Assembly: GCA_037157565.1 (NCBI GenBank)
Contig: JAZHRO010000024.1
Location: 11,476,501-11,540,500, forward strand
DNA: 64,000 nucleotides
Source: Thalassia testudinum
Taxonomy: Eukaryota > Streptophyta > Magnoliopsida > Alismatales > Hydrocharitaceae
Direction: 5' to 3'
Part shown: positions 57,843 through 64,000 of the stretch, piece by piece
How positions within the stretch are numbered: the first letter of the stretch is position 1
How the letters are laid out: each line of letters opens with the position of its first letter
Program-made: the position numbers and the translations under genes
Notes under the pieces: model-generated
Database searches by the model: none
What the model was told of the DNA's origin: nothing
Seen by the model: only the letters and a program-made list of their open reading frames with translations

Positions 57843-58904
57843 CATGATTTTAAAAAATGAGCCTTAAGGCTTACGCCTCGAGGCGATGCGCTCAAGGCTT
57901 ATGCCTAGAGGTGAGGTAGAAGAAAATTGCCCTAAGGCTATAGCCTCGGGGTTGTAGTGTGAGGCATGCACTTTAGTTTGTCGAGGAGGAGCTCAGGCGG
58001 TGAGGCAGCAAGGTGGAATTGAGGCTATTGCCTCAGTCGAAAGTTTACATTTGAAGGTCATGTGAGTTACATATGATCAAATAAAGCAAATAAAATCCTT
58101 CTCTAAAATACCATACCCATCATTTGACCCTGAACGTTTTAAGCCCTAAAAAATGCATCGCCCTTAGCTGTTGCAAGGCATTCTTTATCTTTGGACTCCA
58201 TTACCATTGTCGATGGCTGTTGCTGCATTGCCAGTTGCCAATCACCTCCCCTGCGTACCACCTCTTACCAGTTTGTCTCCTCTCCATTGCCCATCGTTGC
58301 CCCCTTCTCCTTTCAAGTCTCAACCTCACTTGTTGGTATGAGTCTCGAGTTCTCTTGAGTTACACATATTTTTTCTTGTTACTTATACCTTTATTTTACC
58401 GTTTAGTTATATTAAAGTATGTTCGAATGTTTTATGTGGTTAGTTTACATGTTATGTGATCACTAATTAATTTTTTTGAAGAGGCTATGTGGTAATTGTG
58501 TACTTAAATCTTGTTGTTACATGTTAATTATTATTATTCTTTCAAAAAAATATTTTTTCTTATTATTTTGATTTTTTAGTATTATTATGTGACTATTATT
58601 TTGATTTTTTGAAGTGTTTACATGTTGTGTGGTACTTATGTGTATTTAAATTTTGTTATATTAGTTTATGTGTGAATATTGTGTGTGTACTGTAGTAATA
58701 GACATTTAAATGTTGTGATGGAGCAAAAAATAGCATGGAAGTGTGTTTTTACATTCTTAGCACTTAACAAGTATATATTTGTGTCAGTTTTTCTTATTTT
58801 TCATCCACAAACAGAGGCTTACGCATCGAGTGCCTCGAGGTTTACGTCTCGCCTTGATGAAGGCAAATTGCCTCGGTACCACCCTTGCGTTTTTTAAAAC
58901 CTTG
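57843..58904. mobile_element. Non-autonomous TIR element with AGGC-rich subterminal repeats
   Basis: Termini CATGATTTTAAAAAATG (57843) and, in reverse complement, CAAGGTTTTAAAAAACG (58904) match at 14 of 17 bases. Both are followed inward by AAGGC/GCCTCGAGGC-type sequence (57860-57975 and 58812-58875). Flanks ATTATCATAAG (57832-57842) and ATTATAAG (58905-58912) could be a degraded target duplication. No transposase frame. The interior has a gene-like CT-rich leader near 58150-58330. Superfamily (Mutator or hAT) is undecided. Confidence 0.6.
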
Positions 58905-59460
58905 ATTATAAGCCAAACAAACTTGTCCTTTTACCAGAGCGTACACTGCAGGAAGTCTGTCTTATAGAATCTCCTCTAACATGCATCTCAGCAGTGCCAT
59001 CATGTACAATCAAGGCTTGGAAGTTGCCTATGTCTAGCTGTTTTTTCGGGATAATAACCTGATTTCACAGGGACTGCTATCTGCTTAATGGGATTTGTTA
59101 GCTGTTAATTTCTAAAGTTGCTGTAATTCTTCAGGCACCATTTGTTCTTTGTTGTAAGCCAAGCTCATTCTTTAGGTTGTCTTTACTGTTTATAGGTTGG
59201 GTTTGGTATTGCTTTACAATTATAATGAGCTGGACTCCTTTCCATCTATTGCTTGGGATTGTCTCTTACCACTGCCTAGTATCGTCTTTCGCTGCTATTA
59301 TCGTATCTACATGTTGCAACGTTAGATGGCTTCTACTTGGATTGCGTTCTACTATTGATATGTTGGCAACATACAAAGATAATCTCCGTGCTCTTGGCAC
59401 CCTCATTGATGTTAATGATATTTAGGTAAATCTAACATCTATAGCTGAATAGTGGGTGAT
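58905..59460. other. Intergenic DNA before the Copia remnant
   Basis: No 5' LTR or primer binding site for the Copia polyprotein could be found here. A frame at 59177-59425 may include diverged gag sequence but shows no diagnostic motif. Confidence 0.35.
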
Positions 59461-60330
59461 AGACTATGATGCTTTGACTCATCCTACTAGTAAAATTAGT
59501 TCTCTATTTGAGGCTAAATTTGCTAGAAAAGTTACTTCCATCAAAGTGGCGAATGGGACTTGCTCTCCTCTTAACTACAATCAATGATGTCTAGTTCTCT
59601 TCTCGATTATAGTTATCAGATATACACTGTGCGCTAGAGTTTCCCGTAGGCATCGTTCGTTAGCAAACTGTGCAAGAATATGAAGTGTTGCATGGTGTTC
59701 GACATGCATCATATCTATCTCTAGGATAAAAAGACCAATCATACCTATGCATTTTGCTGGTACTGCCTCTATCTCTACTGATTCCTTACTTTGGCATTGC
59801 CATCATGGCCATCCATCCTTCCAAAAGATGGATCAGATGTTTATTGATTTTCTACTACTACCAAATTTGATTGCGAGGCTTGTCAATTGGACAAGCATCT
59901 TTGCTCCACCTTACCTTCATGAACTACTACTTGATGCATTGTGATATCTGGGGGCCATCTCATATGAGCAGTATGACAAGTCATAGATATTTTGCTGTAT
60001 TTGTTGATGACTATAGTCGTTCTTCATGAATATTTCTTATAAAGGATTGGCCAAAGATTTTTCGAAATGTTGAATGCCTATTCATCATCTATTAAGATTT
60101 TTCGCAGTGATCATGCTCTAAAGTTTATACAAAGGAAGTTGTAGTCCATCTCTAATGGCACCCTGCATCAAGCATCATGCACATATACCTCAGCAAAATG
60201 GAGTTGTTGAAAGAAAGTTGAGGCACATCTTAGATATTGTGCAGACTCTTCTTGTCTTTATGAAGTTGTCAAAGCAATTCTAGGAGGATGATGTACTTAC
60301 TGCAACCTATTTGATCAATTAGGTCTCTTC
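59460..60330 (+). pseudogene. Copia GAG-pre-integrase and integrase remnant
   Basis: LLWHCHHGHPSFQKM (about 59785) is the GAG-pre-integrase HxxLGHPS region. DYSRSS-like sequence at 60010 and HIPQQNGVVERKLRHILD (60180-60235, including the catalytic Glu), then TATYLIN (60300), belong to the Ty1/copia integrase core. Stops and frameshifts are frequent. Confidence 0.82.
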
Positions 60331-60929
60331 ATCTATTCTACATGGGTAAATTACCTTCTAGCTACTTCATCTTGATGTGGATCATCCATTTGCCTTACTG
60401 TTGCGTGTGCTTAGTTGTACTTTGTATATGCCTTTGGATAACAGGTCAAGTTATCTCCACGAGCCATTAAATGTATATTTCTTGGTTACTCTCGTACTCA
60501 GAAGGGACACCGATGCTATTATTGGAACAGTTGTCATTACATTATTATTGATGATGTTACCTTTGAAAATGTTCTATTTTTCTTTGAAGAAGGAACCAAT
60601 ATTGAGTTTGTATCTTTGTAGAGGTATCACAGACATGACAAGGATCTTGTCTATTCCATTGCCTACTATGTTACTTCTTTACCAGATAATCCCTTCGCCT
60701 TACATTCTACTACACCATCACTTACAAAGAGGCAAAGTGAGGTGGATGAAAGGCTGATTGCTCTAAGGAAGGTGGTCTATTCCTGCACATTGCATCCTAT
60801 GTCTTGATCCTCCTTGACAGTAGTTCTCTATAGCCTTGCTCATTACAGTGATGCCACGTAACTGCATGGAAGCTTCTCAGGATCCTTAGTGGAAGGCTGC
60901 CATGTATGTAGAGATGGAGGCCCTCACTT

Positions 60930-61610
60930 CTTGAGGCAAATGGGAGTTTGTACCACGTCCACCTAAAGCCAAGTTCGTTGACTGCAAGTGGATATACACT
61001 GTGAAATACCTAGCAAAGGACAACATTGACTAATTCAAGGCTAAATTACTGGCAAAGGGCTTCACATAGATATATGGTGTAGACTACTTTGAGACATTTT
61101 CCTACATGACATGTATTAACTCTATACGTGTCATTCTCTTGGTTGTGATTAACAGGAACTGGCCATTGTTTCAACTAGACATCAAGAATGCCTTCCTCTA
61201 TGGCAACTTGACTAAGGATGTATACATGTAGCAACCTCCTGGTAATGAGGTGGAGTGTTTATGGAGATTGAAGAAGGCTATATATGATCTCGAATAGAGC
61301 CCTTGTGCCTGGTTTGATAGGTTGAGTTTGGAGGTGACGAAGATTGGTTTCGGGCAATCCACTTTAGATCACTCTACCTTTATCAGAGAAGCTACTTCTG
61401 GCATTGTCATACTAGGTGTATTTGTTGATGATCGGGTTCTAATAAGAGATGACAATGCTGGAATTCAAAAGGCAAAGATTTTCTTGTATAAGGTCTTTGT
61501 TACAAAAGACCTAGGAGAACTATGGTATTTTTTTGGGGATAGAGGTATTTGGAGAGGAGCATGGCTTGGCACTCTCTCAATGAAAATATGTTTTGAAAAT
61601 TCTTGACGAT
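60930..61610 (+). pseudogene. Copia reverse transcriptase remnant
   Basis: Family segments are seen in order: WEFVPRPP (about 60945), DCKWIYTVKY (60980), DYFETFSYMT (61083), LFQLDIKNAFLYGNL (61165), YDLE then a stop and SPCAWFDRL (61290) and the catalytic box as VFVDDRVL (61420), where YVDDIL is usual. The two catalytic Asp remain, but stops such as TAG within the Gln positions inactivate it. Confidence 0.87.
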
Positions 61611-61889
61611 GCAGGACTTCTTGGCACACCAAGCCTTTTGCTATCCTTGTTGAGTAGGAAGTGTTGGGTAGGAAGGAAAATATGGAGAGGCTGAAGGTCC
61701 TCCATTTGAGGATATCCACCAGGAACACTTTGGGCAAGTTATATCTATCACTCGCCCTGACATCAATCTCACAATCAGCATGGCAAATAAATGTATGGAC
61801 AAATCATGCTATAGTCATATCTAAAGGAGTCTCCAGGAGGAGGATTTTACCACATGAACAATGGGTACTTAGATCTCTGTTCCTATTTT

Positions 61890-62342
61890 CATGCAAACTA
61901 TGCTCGATCTCTTAAAGATAAGAAATCTACTAGTGATTATGCCATATTTCTTAGAAGTAATCTTGTATCATGGTGTAGCAAGAAGTAGACGGTTGTTGGT
62001 TGTTCTAGTGCTGAAGTCGAGTGTTGGACAATGGTTCATATTGCTTGTGAGTTCTTGTGGATCACTTCTTGGTTGATCTTGGGGTCCATGTGAAGAGTCA
62101 TATTCCCATGTTTTGTGACAAGTTGGCTACTTTTATTGCATCCAATCATGTCTTCCATGAGAGAATGAAGCACATTGACATAGATTGTTACTTCATACAA
62201 AATGCAGGGATGGAAGGAAAGATTGCTACTCACATATCTTTTGAGCTTTAGCTTGCTAATGCACGGAGGCATTGTTGAAAAAGAGTTATTCTTGTGTGAC
62301 AAGTTGGGGTTGACAGATATCTACTCATCAATTTAAGGGGAA
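61890..62342 (+). pseudogene. Copia RNase H end, polypurine tract
   Basis: STSDYAIFL, SSAEVECW (about 62008) and HERMKHIDIDCYFIQ (62155-62200) are typical of the Copia RNase H C terminus. A purine-rich AAGGGGAA (62336-62342 region) leads into a probable LTR start at 62343. Confidence 0.82.
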
Positions 62343-62500
62343 TGTTAAAATCCTAGGTTTATATTATTTTTTGTGTTTCTTGTTATTTTGTTTTCATGGT
62401 GGATTCATATGTAATTTCTCCATCCCTTCTCTTTTATACAAGAGGTTAGGGTTTTCTTTTTGAATAAAAAACTTCATTTTTCGCTTGCAGTCTTGATGTG
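62343..62500 (+). mobile_element. Probable 3' LTR of the Copia element (right end uncertain)
   Basis: TGTTAAAATCCTAGG follows the polypurine tract, and the sequence carries TTTTATACAAGAGG and AATAAAAAAC, as expected of a short Copia LTR. The end is probably near TCGCTTGCA (about 62490). No 5' LTR is available for comparison. Confidence 0.5.
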
Positions 62501-62567
62501 ATTGGAAGTGCTATTATCTATACTTCGATGGGACTTAATCTATGTGATTAAACCTCTTGTTCTCTTA

Positions 62568-62907
62568 GGCCTTGTTTGGTAGAGGTTTAAAGGAAGATTT
62601 TATTTTATATGTCAACGGTAAAGTGAACCGTGCATGAATAGTGAAAATTTTATTCCCCACCTATAATATCTGCCTCTCACCAATCATATCTACCTTCACT
62701 AACTCACTCTTACCCATCACATCCACCTATCACATCTATCTTAATAATCTACTCCCAATACAATAAAAATAAAAATCAATAATAATATATCAACTAAACT
62801 ATCACATCCATACCCATTAAACCTCATCTTATCTATCCACTTATCCATCTTTAAGACTTTCTAAATTTTATCCAATCTTAAACTTTATACCTTTACCAAA
62901 TGGGGCC
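62568..62907. mobile_element. Tourist-like (PIF/Harbinger) MITE
   Basis: A 340-bp insert with target duplication TTA (62565-62567 and 62908-62910). Its inverted termini are GGCCTTGTTTGGTAGAGG and, reversed, GGCCCCATTTGGTAAAGG (15 of 18 match). There is no coding capacity. GGCCTTGTTTGG ends are characteristic of plant Tourist MITEs. Confidence 0.88.
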
Positions 62908-63574
62908 TTAAGCAAATATTAGTTTGAACCAAACCTTGATGTGACAAGTTGTACTTTGAGGTCACCTACAACCCAAATAAAAAAGTAGCAAAATCTGAAA
63001 TAAAACCTTTATTCTATGCATCATCCTTGAGGTTTGTTCCTCTCCCTAAACGGTACTTCATGAAATCGGACTATTTTAGAAGAAGGGTCATCAATGCTGT
63101 CAAGGCATTCCCCTAGACACCAATTTTTAGACGATCACGATCTTGATGCCTGGGCATGCCTGACCTCTCCTTTGGGCTGCACCTGGACAAGTGTTTGGAT
63201 GAGAAATGCCAGATGAGGTGTATGCACTTGACAAGAGAGGCGTCTATGAAGGTTTGATAGCTTAACTTGTGTCTTTGCCTAAAATTAATATTTTGTAATG
63301 AAACTTTGCTGATTGAAATCCATTTAAGAAGCAAGGAGTGTTTTAAATTTTAATTACATCCAAACAGAAGAGTCAAAATTTGCAATATTTAGACTATTGA
63401 AATTAATCGCCCTTGATCAGGGGCTATGGGTGTCAGTTTGCCTTGCAAAATCATATTTGATATGTTCCTATGAGATGATCTCAATTTTCAAAGTTCATTT
63501 AAAAATTGCTTGTGGGCAAAATATATTAGCTTAGATATGGGTAAATTACCCATAAGTAAGCTACAGTTTTTCTG

Positions 63575-63640
63575 CACACACACATTGTGTATGTGTGTGA
63601 GTGTGTGTCCACACCTCTCTCTCTCTCTCTCTGTGTGTCA
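63575..63640. repeat. Mixed CA, TG and CT microsatellite
   Basis: ACACACACA, GTGTGTGTGAG and CTCTCTCTCTCTCT runs follow one another. Confidence 0.85.
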
Positions 63641-63725
63641 ATTTTTCATGTGTGGACTTAGCTTTTTGAACTCGTATTCAGATCAGATCAAATGTATGCT
63701 CAAGCAAGAGGCCAATTGATATCCC

Positions 63726-63836
63726 GATAAGGTGGGGGGAATCAGAGTTTGAGCCTTATAAAGGATAGGTTGGCTGAGGTGATAAGGTAGGGCGAGTTGG
63801 ATTTTGAGACTCATAAAAGATAGGTTGGCCGAGGTG
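63726..63836. repeat. 55-bp tandem duplication
   Basis: GATAAGGT at 63726 and 63781 begins two units that share TCATAAA/TTATAAA-GATAGGTTGGC and end with GAGGT. Confidence 0.8.
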
Positions 63837-64000
63837 AAGAAGTGCTAGAAGAAAACCATTATAATTTTCGTGCTTTCTTGAGCTTTAATTTGGGTACAAC
63901 CTAGGAGAGATCTGACTATACGCAAAAAAATCCATGTTACATACTCCTCTTAGTGGAAAAAGCTTCATTCTAGTTTGATATCCTGGGGATGGTCTAATTT

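Larger units (their letters stand above)
62911..64000. other. Intergenic DNA at the right edge
   Basis: No gene recognised. It includes a CA/TG/CT microsatellite at 63575-63640 and a 55-bp tandem duplication at 63726-63836. Confidence 0.5.

Overview
The window is nuclear DNA from a flowering plant, probably a monocot, though the sequence alone does not fix the species. It is almost entirely transposable elements (TEs) of different ages nested in one another, plus one intact-looking host gene. There is no operon layout, ribosome-binding-site pattern, CRISPR array, rRNA or tRNA. GT-AG introns, plant TE families, TATA boxes and poly(A)-tailed LINE ends all say plant.

Left block (1-9.0 kb). The 3' end of a minus-strand Ty3/gypsy chromovirus (Tekay/Del type, 'element B') is cut inside its integrase by a plus-strand member of the same family ('element A'). 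Element A keeps a 2.7-kb LTR, primer binding site, gag, protease and the start of reverse transcriptase. It then stops abruptly against the 3' part of what looks like a Tat/Ogre-type element with 78-bp tandem repeats and an LTR-like end.

Gene block (12.5-16.0 kb). One six-exon gene encodes a 411-residue basic helix-loop-helix factor of the CIB1/bHLH63 type, with TATA box, short 5' UTR and all introns GT-AG in phase 0. It is the only confident functional gene. A 1.4-kb fourth intron is AT-rich and looks invaded by TE sequence. A 5'-truncated LINE with target-site duplication (TSD) lies downstream.

Middle block (20-38 kb). A PIF/Harbinger-like MITE is followed by a decayed Reina-type Ty3/gypsy element with both about 0.3-kb LTRs. 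Its gag is interrupted by a solo LTR of the Tekay family with a perfect 5-bp TSD. Next come a solo SIRE-type Copia LTR with a perfect 5-bp TSD, and a 2.6-kb hAT element with a perfect 8-bp TSD that sits in degenerate tandem repeats of an LTR-like region.

Right block (38-64 kb). It holds L1 LINE remnants, a compact Copia-type LTR element without pol (two 0.46-kb LTRs, TSD CAAAT), a 169-bp tandem duplication, a probably broken two- to three-exon gene resembling NOPCHAP1, a SIRE LTR remnant with a cluster of GCATGC palindromes, a hAT element carrying a captured pentatricopeptide-repeat (PPR) gene fragment, a TIR element with AGGC-rich ends, a decayed Copia polyprotein, and a Tourist-like MITE.

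The least expected signals are (i) arrays of the palindrome CAGACGTCTG scattered through LTRs of two unrelated retrotransposon superfamilies, (ii) the PPR-carrying hAT, and (iii) a Glu-to-Val change in the highly conserved helix 2 of the CIB1-like factor.
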